Source: Paramecium octaurelia | Taxonomy: Eukaryota; Ciliophora; Oligohymenophorea; Peniculida; Parameciidae | Direction of reading: 5' to 3' | NCBI GenBank assembly: GCA_905182995.1 | Contig: CAJJDP010000121.1 | Coordinates: 186,248-250,247 of the forward strand | DNA: 64,000 bases | Shown here: positions 25,528 through 38,368 of the stretch, in pieces | How positions within the stretch are numbered: position 1 is the stretch's first letter | Layout of the letters: each line of letters begins with the position of its first letter | Made by a program: the position numbers and the translations under genes | Notes under the pieces: generated by a model | The model's database searches: none | Told to the model about the DNA's origin: nothing | The model's input: only the letters and a program-made list of their open reading frames with translations

Positions 25528-28500
25528 TCATTCGTATACAAGAAATTCTATAACTCCTGGATTCTCAACTTTTACATCTGAATAATGAAATAGTTTTTTT
25601 AATAATTTTATTATTGCTTCTTTTTTTTAAGCTACTTCATTGAAAAAAGAGTGTGTTAATGATTCAGTAATTAATCCCATCTAAATAAATCCTAAAATTT
25701 TTGGATTTTAGAACAAATTTATACTGTGAAAGATATTGCAAGAGTTGAGTAAAGAGCTATTAATTTGTTAAATTACTATTTTTCCATTTTCTAATTTATT
25801 TCTAAATGGTTTAACATGGTAAACATATAATCCATATCCAAAATCTATTATAAACAAACCCACAGAAGTCAAGGTGGGATTGGTGTGACAGTAAACTAAA
25901 CATAATGGATAAAGTAATTTTTTTAGACATTATACATATAAATGAGAATCAATTCTGTACTTCTCTGGAGATTTATAAATTGGATTTAGTTTGTTATCCT
26001 TGTTTCTTAGAATTATTAAAGTAGGCATTTTCACTGTATTTAAGATATATAAAAAGTATGTAATTGAACTAATGTTACTAATAGAGAATTCAACAATTTA
26101 TGCTATATTTGATATTCCCAAAGATGAACAAATTATGGCATTCATGCAGATCTCTAATCCACAAAACACAGTTAAATTTTGTAATTTCCCAGAGAGATTG
26201 TTTTTATTCAAATTATGAATAAACTTATTACCAAATATATGAAATTTTAATAGTAATTTGTTTTATGTTCTTAGATCCAATGTTGATTATCTCATTATTT
26301 TGGACAAAGATTTTAAACCATAATGAGTCATTATAGTGAATGCATAAACCTAAGTTATTGGTATTGATGTAGTTATAAAACTACCATTTCTTTCAAATTA
26401 GGTTGGAATGAAAAATGGATTATAAAGTGAAAAAGATGATAGTATTTTATTAAATGATGTATTTTTGAATACTTAAAGAAATTCTTCCATATTTGGAGCT
26501 TAAGTGATGTTGAGATATTACTAATATTGGATGAATTATAGAAGATCAACAAAATTTAAGAAATTACTAATTTATCCCATTAGTAGTAAAGCAGGTAGAC
26601 TGATAATAATAATATATTGAATAGTGTTTGCAATATTTTAGAGAATATCAGTTGCCAATTATTCTGATTCAGTAAGTAAAATAATTGATTGAGTTCTTAA
26701 TTAAATAATGGTATCTTATAAGGTTTGATTAAATTGATTCTTGATGCAATTCCGATCATTTATTTTTATTTGGATTGTTGGATTATAAAGAGTTTATAGG
26801 TATTTAATGTGAAGAATCAAATTCTATGATTAATTAATAATACTTGAATTAATAAGGCTATTATCATCATCAATTAATTGGATTTTAATTATATCTTGTA
26901 TGTTTTTGCAAGCAATTTTGATTTCTTGATCAAAGGAGAGATTTAAAAACTGAATATTATTGGTTTGATTAATTTACTCTAATTACATAATCGGCTGAGA
27001 CTGATAATAACAGTATTCATAAAAACATAAGGTATTATTAACTTCAAAAACTTATAAGTTCTGAATTTACTGAGAGTATTATATTAAATGACATTAATTA
27101 TGTTCATTTAATGCGTATTCATCTTCGCAAGTGTAACATACTCTATCTACACAATATTTACAATTAGATGAACAAACTAAGGTGCAATTCTCACATAGAA
27201 TACGAGAATCACACTCTTCATCTTCAGTTTTGATGTAATCTCCACATTTACTATAACAAAGATTATCATAATCACTAGCATAGTATCCTTTATCACATTT
27301 TTCTGGATCATAACATTGCATTTTTGATATGATCAACTTTTCTGGTGCTTCACATTCAAAGCATTGACCAAATTAACAATTTAAGCAACTACCAAAGCAA
27401 TAAAATTAACAATCATAGCATCCATCATCATAAATATTATTGTTATCATCACATTCTTCATCCAAGGTCTTTATTTGATCTCCACATACAGGTTAACATG
27501 TATCAAGTACTGGATAATATCCTTTACTACATTAAAGACAGACGTCATTAAGACAATGTTTACAACTTTATTGGCAAGTTGGAACATTATTAATAAATTA
27601 CTGATCCTCAATGCATATGGAATTAATCAAAATATAATTATGTTGACAAACTATACATGAGTCTGAATTGCAATAAAGACAATTTTATTCACAATCAAAA
27701 TGAATGAGCTAACATTATTAATTAAATGAATTCCACTTAAAATTTAATTCGCACTCTAAACAATCAGTATGAATTTGAAATTTGCAATATTTAATAGGTG
27801 AACTTGTTTTGAGATTCTCTATTGATTGTTATTGATATAATTATTAAGAATTAACGATAGTTATGCTTTCACATTATTGAGTATATGGATTCAAGTTGTA
27901 ATTCAATGAACATCTGTAACATAATCCATACATGCAACTGATACATCCGTAATCACACAAATATCTACATTTATTGCAATGTTAATGGACCAAATCATCA
28001 CATTCTTCATTACCATTTACATAACCATCTCCACAAACTGATGTACATTTATTATTAAAAAGATTTAAGGTATAGCCAGTATCACATTAAGTACAACCAT
28101 TAGCAGTACAAGTGGCACATTGTTATTAACACATTAGTTGACATTTATGACACCCATCAAAATATCTATTATTAGCATCATCACATATTTCACCAGATTT
28201 GACTATACCATCTCCACATGTTGGAACACATTAATTCTTTGTTGAAATCAATGTATAACCAGATCCACATAATGTGCATAAATTGCTTGAACAGGTTGTG
28301 CAGATTGGAGAAGGTTGACACTGCCATTAGCAAGTAGAACTACAACCATCATTTGCAACAAGATTGCCATCATCACATTATTCAGTATCAAATGAATTAG
28401 ATATTTTTAAACCATCACCACAAATTGGAACACATTTATAAGATCCAGCTACTGTTTTATAACCAGAATTCCAACAAGTATTACACACTTTCCCATTGGC

Positions 28501-31500
28501 TGAACATTCCAAACAATCTGATCTACATTTGAATTTGCAATTATCACATCCATCATTTGGATTAGAATTAGAATCTTCACATTCTTCAGTACCAATTATT
28601 ACTCCATCTCCACAATGTTCTATGCATTTATTATTGATGATATCCAAAATGTATCCACTTACATTACATTCAAAACATTCTCCCTTTTAGCAATCTGAGC
28701 ATTGAGATTGGCATTGAAATGTACAACCACTGCATCCAATTGATTTTATAGCATCATCGCATTACTCTGTTCCTGTTACGTAACCATCTCCACATACATT
28801 AGTACAACTACCACTATTACAATTAGGACAACTCAAAGGACATTAATATTAACAATTATAACATCCATCATTCATAACGCTATTTAAATCTTCACATTAT
28901 TCATCACTCATTATAATATTATCACCACATACAGATTAACATTTATAATTAATTATCGACTGACCAGTTGAACATACAGGAGTGTAAGCGCAATTCACAT
29001 TAAACCATTAAGTTGTACCATTACAATCAAAATAGCAATCAAGCAATGATGGAGTTTCAATGGCAGGACAACTATTGCAATATGTAGAAATTCCACTATC
29101 AAAATATCCAAGATTACACTTGCATTACAATTAATATAAAGATCTGGTGGAGTCACATTCTAGGCAATTGTTGTAATTAGGCCCAAAGCATTCCTTACAA
29201 GATAAATGGCACTCTAATTGCAAATATATATTTTAATATACCTAAACAGTTCCCATAAGTTAGATAATAATGACTTTTACAAAGGCATTTACCGTTACTC
29301 TTCAAATCGTAGTTTTTTAAAGTATTACAATTTGTACAATCAGTGTTTAGAGGCCCATTACAAGTTAAACAACTATTATCACACTTGATACAAACATCAC
29401 TTCCAGCTTATGCATAAAAGGACTCTTCACAATCACATACTCCATTATTTGAAATTCTTTTGTTGATTTATAAACAAACTATACAAAAATTATATTGTAA
29501 ACAATGTTGACATAATGGATCGCATTAATGACATTATTGATCTCCAGAATCCAAATAATAACCTTATGAACATGTACATTAGTCAGATATTAAAACTAAG
29601 TTATTAATACAGGTATCACAAAGGTAATAGTTTCTGCAACTGCTGCATAAAGTATTACAAGGATTGCAATTGTAAGTTTGATAGTATTCATTTGATAAGC
29701 AATCTACCTAACTGAATTTTGCAGTATAATAACTAGCATCCCATGAAGAGCATCCTAATTATGTGGAATCTGTGCAGACCAAACAGAAGGGAAAGCATTA
29801 GTGTACAACAACGTAGTAATCTGAAATACCACAATAATGGTGCAATAAATCTCCATTGCCTTAGCATTCGACTGTAGTCATCAATGAACTAAGGGAATGA
29901 GAAATGTACCAATATTTATCAATAGAATATTCTGTTGGACTTCTACCAAATATATTAATTGATGATGGCCCTATAGTAATTGTTTCTTAACCATTTGTAT
30001 CAAACTCAATTATAAATTATTCACTAAATTAATCTCCTAGAATTATCTTCATTCTAATTGATATTGCATAGTGAGCATTAGCAATTGAATAAATATTGTT
30101 AAATTTAGCATTTGTCCAAACATAAGGTCCTCCAAAGACTTTTTTAGTATATATGCCAAATGTTTGAAAACCTGTGAGAAAATTTTAATAATTTTGTGAT
30201 ATCAATGTGAAATATGTTTCAGGATCTTGCTTAATATTATAATTGCTAAAATCAGATGCTAGATAAGTGGAATAAGGGTATTCTGTATCATAAGTAATAA
30301 CGTGAGTAACATTCAGACTTAGTCTGTCACTTTGCATAGTATTGGTGCATAATCCCTAATAAATATAGTAACCGGGTGAGCATTAGGTACAAGTAAAGTC
30401 TGATGTGCAAGTGACACACTCTTATTAACAATATCCAGCCACTAACTAGACTTAAGTAACTCCCCAAAGTGTTGTAGTTATTTACATATTTCCTTAGATA
30501 CGCATGGTGAAATCACCTGTTGGAATAGGACAGATAATAATCAATGTATACTATTATCCAGAACCAACTCCAGTGCATGATGATGGTGTCTTCTTTATGA
30601 TATACCCATTGTGCATTGTGATAATACTATTCGAATTGTATAACTATGCTATGTAAACATTATTAATAGTAAAGACAATGCCTTAATTTAAAGGGATAGC
30701 ATTGTAAAGATACAGTATTACTTTGATTCTTAATTTATGTTTATATTAAGTGGGTTGAGGGATACTCTTTTCCATGCCTTCACTTCCAGTTAGTAAACCA
30801 AAATACTGAGAACATTTTAGTGAGGTTGTTAATCCTGCAGGATCATACAATCTAATCCACTAGACATTTGGGGGAGCATTTTTGAACTAATCATTGAGAA
30901 TTGCTTGTTCTGTTATATCTACACAATATTTATCAGAGTTAGGGTATTTATTGATATCACATATAGGAACACAACCTAATGTGGGATCTATATAGTCTGC
31001 ACATTGAGTACACAATCCTAATCCATTGAGTGATGATCCAGTGAAGCATGATGAGCAACTAATTAAATTTGAACAGGTTTTACAACTCCAATGACATTTC
31101 TCAACTGCAAATATCAAATTCCTTATGACCACTTTACCATTGGCAGACATATTTGTTATTACTAAATTTCCACTTGATTAGCCTGTAATTAACACTTTCT
31201 TTGATTTAACTTCATATTACTTATTATCACAAAATTCAGTTGAGTAGGGATATGTGGTTGGACTAGTATATGTAATAGTAGCAAATACGACACTATTATA
31301 ATTGACTTAAATGGCTTCATTGTTCCAGGTACCCATATAAAAGAGATCAAACCACACGACAAATTTCACTTTCGGATACCCATAAGATAAACTGCGATAC
31401 ATTTGCTTATTTATTTAATCTAAGTAATTCATTGCAAATCCTTCATTTGCACACGTATAATAATTCGGAGAAGCTTATTGAGTCCAACCATCTAGATTAC

Positions 31501-31597
31501 AACCTGCTGATCCACAACTAGGTGTTTTCGCATATAAACTAGAATGAAGTACTAAAAGTTCGCATTAAGCATTTAGTAATAAAAGCCAAAATATCAT
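25528..31597 (-). CDS. Giant cysteine-rich surface protein with furin-like repeats and membrane C-terminus
   Basis: 2013 residues; the only intron I needed is 29214-29241 (28 nt), which makes the length divisible by three. The N-terminus MIFWLLLLNAQ is a signal peptide. A middle of roughly 1300 residues repeats the pattern CGDG-x-E-x-CDD-N-x-DGC-x-C-x-C-x-C, for example CGDGYVNGNEECDD and CGDGVIIGTEECEDSN, the furin-like/growth-factor-receptor Cys-rich type. The last about 450 residues carry hydrophobic segments (YIIIISLPALLLMGQI, TSVGLFIIDFGYGLYVY) in the layout of ciliate surface proteins. The product is probably a multi-pass cell-surface protein with a large extracellular Cys-rich region; ligand unknown. 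Confidence 0.9.
27094..29400 (-). repeat. Furin-like Cys-rich repeat array
   Basis: Within the giant gene, the unit beginning CGDG and containing EECDD...DGC...C recurs about every 60-70 codons: near 27240, 27480, 28020, 28210, 28420, 28600, 28790 and 28920. Units are diverged in DNA, so this is an old protein repeat, not a recent tandem duplication. Confidence 0.8.
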
Positions 31598-31639
31598 TAT
31601 ATAATAAACTGATTTAAATTATCCTAATTAATAATGCAT

Positions 31640-32075
31640 ATGATGCATATTATATGCAATAGAATAAAGAGGCTAAAATTAAAGTTTTCATTCGCCATAA
31701 TACTTATAGAAATATTAGGATCATTAAGGGATATATAAACTAAATGATACTATATTATTACAATTCCATGAAGAAGTTATCAACAAAAATAACTGCTATT
31801 TAAAGAGAGAAACAGATCAAAATATTTTATTCATTGATAAGAGAATTCATAATTAACACATCTAAATATAGCAACAAATGTTATTGGAATCGAAATACTA
31901 ACCAATTGATTAAAGATTAGAAGTTTATTCAGAACAAAATCAATTCTAGATTTGTACTTCCTATATTAAATTGGTCTGATGTGGCATATACAAGCATTCT
32001 GATGTTCAATACGCCATGATTTCTTGTTTTAAACTCACTTAGTTTATACAAATTTTTGTTTATAATTTTTAGTGA
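31640..32075 (+). CDS. Possible coding fragment lacking a start codon
   Basis: A TGA-free plus frame of about 110 codons with ordinary-looking composition (KLNDTILLQFHEEVINKNNC, LKRETDQNILFIDKR). A 21-nt GT...AG intron at 31974-31994 would extend it to TGA 32073-32075. No in-frame ATG follows the upstream TGA. It could be a gene relic, a gene hidden by an indel, or chance openness in AT-rich DNA. Confidence 0.3.
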
Positions 32076-33110
32076 AATTTTAGTAATTATTATATAACTT
32101 AACTAATTTTCAGTTAACAAAGGAAGACTTCAGAAATATGTATAATATCATTATTAATATATCATTCAATCAACATTTAAAAAAATGTATTTTTATTTTG
32201 ATTAATTTTGATAAACTTTATTCCATTTTGCAAAATTAATCATGTTTACTTAACTATTCTAAGACAACACGAAGATTTTGATCATCCATTAGTTAACATA
32301 AAAGCACGGTTTATTGATATATATTAGAGAAGTATCGGATTCTACATTGGATTTTTAAATTACACTAGTACTATTTTTTCATATACATGCAAGCATTTTA
32401 AAGAAATAAATTTCTAGTGAGAATATTTATACCATTATATCATCTGTGGTCAAGTAATCAATATTCAGATATGAAAAGCGGCAACTGACCTTTGACTTTC
32501 AAATTTCCAAAAATAAGATTAACAGATTATTTAATTTATCTAACTTTATGAATAGAAATTTACACTTTTAATCAACAGATGGACCAGCTGGTTGTACTTA
32601 TACATCATCCTTTAATAAATCAAAACTAATAATAATAATAATAATCTCTACTGATTTGAAAATATCAATATTAAAGAATTAAACAAGCTCTTAGATTGCA
32701 GATTAGAAAATCTGAGTTGAAATTTTAATTCTATCAACTTTTGGCTGCATCTCTCTTAGAATATTCTTATAGTCAACTATATTGATTTTTCATAATATAA
32801 GGATTAAATTGAAAAGAAAAGAAAATGTTTAAAATGATAACATTCCTATCCATTAATAGCTTCAAATTTTAGTGAAGATTGATAATTGTAGTTTGGTATC
32901 TTCCTACTACAATTATCTGTCTAATCTACTCTAGTTCTTAATGTTAATATCCAAAAATAGTAATTGTTCTTCATTTAGAAATAGATCTAATAATGCATAG
33001 AATAAAATGATAAATTTAATTCTAAACTACATTCCTCTAAGCATATAGCTTTAAATAAAATTTAATTCGAATAATTAGTTTGTGTAATAACTCTAAAACA
33101 TTTATAAGTT
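32076..33110. other. Gene-poor AT-rich stretch
   Basis: About 1 kb in which I find no long TGA-free frame with convincing composition and no tRNA-like cloverleaf. It holds a short AAT repeat near 32627-32643. Confidence 0.45.
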
Positions 33111-33341
33111 TCATTTCGTCACATTATCAATTTTTTTTAATAGTTTATCTGCTTATTATTTTTTAACATCTCTTGCTTTGATTATTTTCTTCATTTTGGT
33201 ATTTTCATTACTTTTTCCTGAAAACATCAACCTATCTACAACCATACTCAACGCAAATATTAACCAATATGATATAAAGGAGTAAAACATTATCCCTGGT
33301 ATGCTAGAAACATCTGGTAATTTTTCTTTAATTTATTCCAT
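33111..33341 (-). CDS. Small single-pass membrane protein, 76 residues
   Basis: One exon. MEQIKEKLPDVSSIPG, a hydrophobic helix (IMFYSFISYWLIFALSMVV), then a very basic tail (KMKKIIKARDVKKQQADK). Coding length is exact. Not recognised; the tail pattern suggests a membrane-anchored protein with a cytoplasmic helix. Divergent from the KH gene, whose start is 23 bp away. Confidence 0.6.
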
Positions 33342-33364
33342 CAAATAATTTAATTAATATAAAT

Positions 33365-35148
33365 ATGGATTAAGATTAACGAGGCCTTTCACCATAAACT
33401 TCAAAATCATCATCCCATCAAAATCAAGTATCAAGGTCTAAAGAATTTCCACTTGATTTCTTTATCCAAAAGAAATTTATGACTGATGATTTCAAATCAA
33501 TTTTAGAGGAGGCGCAAGTATATTATCAAAACTAAATAAGCAAAAATACTCAATCAAATCTATCCATATCAGTCCTAAGAATTAAATCCCAGAATTAGAA
33601 GGTTAAGCTTTTACAATTGAGGATTCTGGAGAAAATAAAATGAATACTAAATGTGATGCTGCTCTTCATATAATTCAACTATTATAGGAGAAGTGCAAAT
33701 AATAGATAAATATCATTCTCTTAATACCAGAAGGTATTTATGTTGTAAATTCTAGGAATTGTATCCTTTTTGATTGGCTCCAAAGGATCCTAGCTTGCTA
33801 AAATTATTGAAGAAACTAATGCCAAAATCACAGTAAATCAACCAATAGTCAATTACTCTCCTAGAACTGTTAAAATTGTTGGTGATCATAGCACAATTCA
33901 TTCTGCAATTAGGGCAATAACCAAGAAAATGTAAGAGAGAGGAATATCATCTGAAGATTACAAGAAGGTTCCTGAAACATTGAATCCATAGAAAGTGAGT
34001 GTCAAAGTAAAATCAATATATATATATATTAACAGACAAAACTCATTTTTTAATCCTCTGTTGTTGATTACATATTGAAAAACAAAAATGAAATCGAGAA
34101 TAAATATGATGTTGAAATCAAAACTAAAGAAAGCAATGAAATTAGACTCACTGTAATAATTTTATTTTTATTATTGTATAGCAAAAGTGTAAGTTAAAAA
34201 GAGATGATAAAATCATTTAATTGTAAGGTTCTTTATCCAATGTTTAAGATGCTTTGTCATCACTTATCAGAAGAGTCTCAGAATATTTAAAAAAATAAGA
34301 ATTAGAAATCAAAATTGTTATGCCAGCTAGTTTTGCATCAAAATTAATTGGAGCAAGTATATCTATCTATTTATACCTTAAGAGGGCTGTTAAATTAGGG
34401 AATTGGCTACTAAATCAAAAGGAGCATAAATCAAAGTCTTATCTGATAAGGATGAAACTGATCATGATTATTGTATGCTATTCCATATATTATCTTTAGA
34501 TTGCATTGTTTAAATAGCAGGAAATCTATAAAACAAACAAGATGCTAGCAAATTGATTCTTTAATAAATAGAATGTTTCAAGAATGGAGGACCAGTATAT
34601 TTTTATATTTAATGTAGATCATGGACAGTGGTAAATTTCTAAATGAGGACAATCTGAATCAAATATCTTAATTATCAAACAATTATGAAGATCATAAAAT
34701 TAAGCGGTTTTCAATAGTTCAATCTTATTTAGATAAAAATCCAGTTCTTAATCTGAAAGAAATTCACGTTCAAGATCAATATCGAGAAGAAAACATAAAC
34801 ATCAAAGGAAAAGATCTGTTGAAAGAAGATCGGCATCATCAAGGTATTTCAAATTAAAATAATCTCTACTTTTTAGTTATTCTAAAAGAAGAGAAAGAGC
34901 GAATGTCTTATCTACAAAAATGATTGTTTCTAATGAAGTAATGCATATTTTAGAAAAATATCATAAATTAAGTGAATATAAGGAGAGATATAATGTAGAC
35001 ATATAAGCTGATGACTCGGTACTAATCCAATCTAAATAATTAGAGAAGAAATTCTGAATCTTACTTGAGATTAAAAGGCAAATTAAAAGATTGTTTAATT
35101 GTTATTGAAGAAATTTTGAATGAGCAACAAAAAATCCTAAGAAAATGA
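33365..35148 (+). CDS. KH-domain RNA-binding protein with RS segment
   Basis: At least two KH domains: IILLIPEG(intron)IVSFLIGSKGSQLAKIIEE with the GxxG loop GSKG, and IVMPASFASKLIGARGCQIREL with GARG; a degenerate one may precede them (FRGGASILSKLNKQKY). Then an SR-type stretch (SERNSRSRSISRRKHKHQRK) and a C-terminal domain. KH domains grip single-stranded RNA; the RS segment suggests splicing or mRNP work in the nucleus. Five or six small introns are visible (for example 22 nt near 33730, 29 nt near 34020 and 34150). Three one-base frame breaks coincide with homopolymers: T4 at 33501, A5 at 34735, A3 at 35049. Confidence 0.8.
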
Positions 35149-35798
35149 ATATTAAATATAACAAAAAATTAATAATAATAAAAATAACCTAAGAACTTCA
35201 TAATAATTATTAATAAACAGATTAATAATTAATAATACAAACTCTTTATGTCATAAATCTATATACCCATGTGATTTGATAAATTATTATGTTACCAATT
35301 TTATGTAAATTATTTCTCTAATTTTTGGCGCATCTTTTAAATCTCTATATGTAAAATTCAATTTTAATTTTTCATAATTTTTATTCACTTTGCTATTCAG
35401 AATCTTCTCCAAAATTTTTAATAGGTTATAAATCAAATAATAATTCTATATTAATACTGAATGCCAATAAGAAATTATTTGATCTTACTTAAATCTACAC
35501 ATTAATCACGTATCAACTTCCCTTTCTTTTTCTATTACTTCTATTTACTAAGTTTTAAAAACTATGTTCATACTAAGATTATCTAACTTTTATTTGAATT
35601 TATTTTTAATTGAAAAAAGATTGTAGTTTAATAATTATTAAAATATGTTTTCAGAGAGCATTTATCCTTTCAGCGATTTGATCGACTCAATACTACTAAT
35701 ATATCAGATAAATAACATTGTATTTATTTAAATATCCATTTTAAGATAAATATATATATATAAAAATGTTTTCATTTCACCTTAGATTTAAGTTGATA
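35149..35798. other. Intergenic, 650 bp
   Basis: Strongly AT-rich between convergent genes. No supported coding frame or RNA gene seen. Confidence 0.45.
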
Positions 35799-36424
35799 TC
35801 AAATTATTGATCGAGTACTTATCTTTTATTACTATTTTATTCTCCTCCTCATCACAATAGGATTTTTTTCAATTGAATATTCTTTCTTACTTGATAGAGG
35901 ACTAATGTGATTTGGACCTTTATCTTCTTATTATTGCTAGAAATTCTCTAGGCTATCAAGTTATTGATTGAGTCTTTTTGCATTTTTAGTAGCATAACAC
36001 CCCATTAATTTATATTTATATTAATGATAGTGCTTCTATGAATTGACTGGTTATCTATAATAACAAATTATATATAATATAAAACATATATCTCGCAGAA
36101 TAAAAGTGTTGAAATTTCTCCTCTACTGCTACAACTTCAAAATTATTATTTGCTGATGAATTTTTAATCAAATGCTATTAAAATCTCCATAAATTCAATA
36201 TATACTAAGCAATTATAGAATATTAAAGTATGTTTTAGATAGAACACCTTGTCTTGTATATGGTTCCTGGCGCGCTCTACAAATAATAAAAATTGCATTC
36301 AAAAACGAAATTTATCAAAATTTTTAACTTTTTAATTGAAAACTGAAGAAAATAATATCCAAGGTACAATTTATTTACTTTTCTTTAGATCATAAGGAAC
36401 TCATTTTTCTTTGATTTGGCTCAT
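35799..36424 (-). CDS. Uncharacterised protein with several small introns
   Basis: A coherent product is obtained by joining exons across GT...AG introns of about 30-35 nt: MSQIKENEFLMIQRK, FSIKKLKNFDKFQRARNHI, a stretch ending FEVVAVEEKFQHFYSARY, then MGCYATKNAKRLNQQLDSL and a Q/E-rich tail. One A must be removed from the run near 36395, and one added near the A7 run at about 35868 would extend the tail. No family recognised. Boundaries are provisional. Confidence 0.4.
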
Positions 36425-37006
36425 AATTTTTATAACAATAAACAAATATGTATCTTAGTTGAGGCGTAGGTATATAAATATTTATGGTGATAATTTAATT
36501 TATATAATTCTAGAATAATATCAAAATTATTAAATTAATCAAATATAACATTTGCTTAAGAGTATTGTTAGGTAAAAAGTATCACAAATAGTTTAAAAAC
36601 TATAGATTAATCATTTAAGAAATAATATAAATTTTTAAATTGTAATCCAAAAAAATATTCTTCTATTAATCCTGGAGTGTAATCATAGAAAATAATCACA
36701 CCAAAATCGTCAGCCAAAATTAGTATAAAAATAAATTGTATTTGTATTATTGTCTTTGAGTCATTAAAAACTAGCAAATTCAAATGAAAATTAATTTATC
36801 ATATTATCTACATAATAAATTATACTGCTATTAGAAAATTTATTCTTTTCTCTCCGTAAACATTATTTCATCAATATGAGAACTGAAAAACAAACATACT
36901 AAAATCAAAATTTTTGTTCTTCGTTAAAAATTAGCTTAATATTCTTTCAGAAAACATTTATCAAATCCTATTTAAATTATATTAAAATAAAAAATTTTAT
37001 TCTTCG
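36425..37006. other. Intergenic, 580 bp
   Basis: AT-rich spacer between divergent genes; nothing further recognised. Confidence 0.4.
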
Positions 37007-37417
37007 ATGGCTTAAGAGGATAGAATTCAATTTTTATATTTTCATAGTTTTATAATTATGATAAATAGTTAGTCATTATTATTACAGACAACCAAATAAT
37101 ATCAAATACCTATAATGTATTATCAAACTTAGAGTTTAAGTCTAATTATGCAAAGTTTAATGGCAGAATATAATTATGGAAATAAGTCATAATTATAAAG
37201 TGAGATTGTGTCTTAGATAATTGTAACAAAAATTACAAAATTTATAATTTTCATAATAATAACTTTTTTGAATTAATAATGGATGAGACATAGAAAATGG
37301 AAATCGACTAAATATTTCATAATTGTCGAAGTTTTATTTTAGGTGAACCAGAATAATTAATCAAGTATTCTATTATAAATCGATTTATTTTATTTGAATT
37401 ACAAAATATTAAGATGA
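37007..37417 (+). CDS. Possible Q-rich membrane protein, 136 residues
   Basis: ATG 37007 to TGA 37415-37417 without interruption. Q/S-rich first half, one hydrophobic helix (ITKFIIFIIITFLNQ) followed by basic RHRKWK. It ends only 19 bp before the PLD-like start on the same strand, so it might be the N-terminal membrane exon of that gene, since mitoPLD proteins have an N-terminal membrane anchor; I found no clean join. Confidence 0.4.
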
Positions 37418-37436
37418 TATTTTAAAAGCATAAAAT

Positions 37437-38087
37437 ATGGCTTTGATGAAAGAGTAAAATTAATAAATGAATAACTAGTTTCATGCCTATGGTAAAAATA
37501 GCATAAGGAAACAGAATTTAGAGAAAAGAATGTTATAAACAATATTTTTTCCAAACAAATGGAATTTTCATTACTTTTTTAATATGATGAAGGATTGCCA
37601 ACAATTTATCATAGCTTGTATATCAGAAATAGATCATTCTTGGATAATAAAATTGCTAGTTTTATTAGCTAATGCAGGGCGAAAAATTTATTTGATTATG
37701 GATTGCAAGGAAGATCAAAAAAATGATGAATTATTTTAAGCAGTGATTTGCGAATTGTTAATAGAAAGTCAATTCAAAATCAAGATTGTTGTAAATACAA
37801 CAAAATACGAAAGTCTGCCTACTAATTTTTGTGTAATAGATGGAAAAGTCTTAATCACAACTTCTGCTAATTGGACAATTAATTCTTTCAATAAGTCTCA
37901 TGAATGGATGATGCTCGATAAAAAATATGACAACATCGTTTAAATGATTGAAATATTCGAATAAATGTGGAATTAATTTAAGTTTGTTACATTTATTAAT
38001 GAAGATATTGCTTTGTTAGATTATGATGATTCCCAATTTCAACCAGTGTTTACATATTCATAGGATTGTGTTGTGGATACATTATGA
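37437..38087 (+). CDS. mitoPLD/Zucchini-like protein with degenerate HKD motif
   Basis: 216 residues, one exon. It follows the single-domain phospholipase D layout of PLD6/Zucchini: TIFFPNKWN, IIACISEIDHSWIIKLLVLL, NAGRKIYLIMD, then FCVIDGKVLITTSANWT, and MIEIFEQMWNQF at the end. In active enzymes the strand before VIDGK reads H-x-K-x4-D. Here the same positions read P-T-N-FCVI-D, so the histidine and lysine are lost and only the aspartate remains. Active members are mitochondrial-surface nucleases or lipases in piRNA biogenesis and cardiolipin turnover. This one should be catalytically dead, or diverged to a new role. Confidence 0.72.
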
Positions 38088-38368
38088 TTTGATATTAAAA
38101 TAATTATTGTAAATTATTTATGTAATAGTGGCAGTATTAAGAATTATGAGAATAAATATAATCTCCAAATATAAAAATATTCAAAGAAGATATATATAAT
38201 TAAATTTTTCACACATTCGTACACCAGTAAAATCTTGACTAAAATTATAGACTTTAGGATATCTCCTACTCTTATATCCCTTCACTCTTGTCTCACATTT
38301 GTATCATCAGGAACTAAACTAATGTAAATGAATAATTAGGGATTTATTTGGAAATATTATATATATTA

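Noticed and set aside
25528..26490. Kinase-like protein based on IIDFGYG and KSPEKY motifs
   Set aside because: The motifs are in the wrong order and no other kinase motif is present; the frame is contiguous with the Cys-rich surface protein and these are in its membrane-associated C-terminus.
25990..26628. Plus-strand gene with PAS-like sequence (VDYLIILDKDFKP)
   Set aside because: It needs an in-frame TGA to be ignored, while the minus strand is an unbroken continuation of the giant surface protein.
32690..32750. tRNA-like sequence
   Set aside because: No acceptor-stem pairing or GTTCRA T-loop could be formed; the resemblance is weak.
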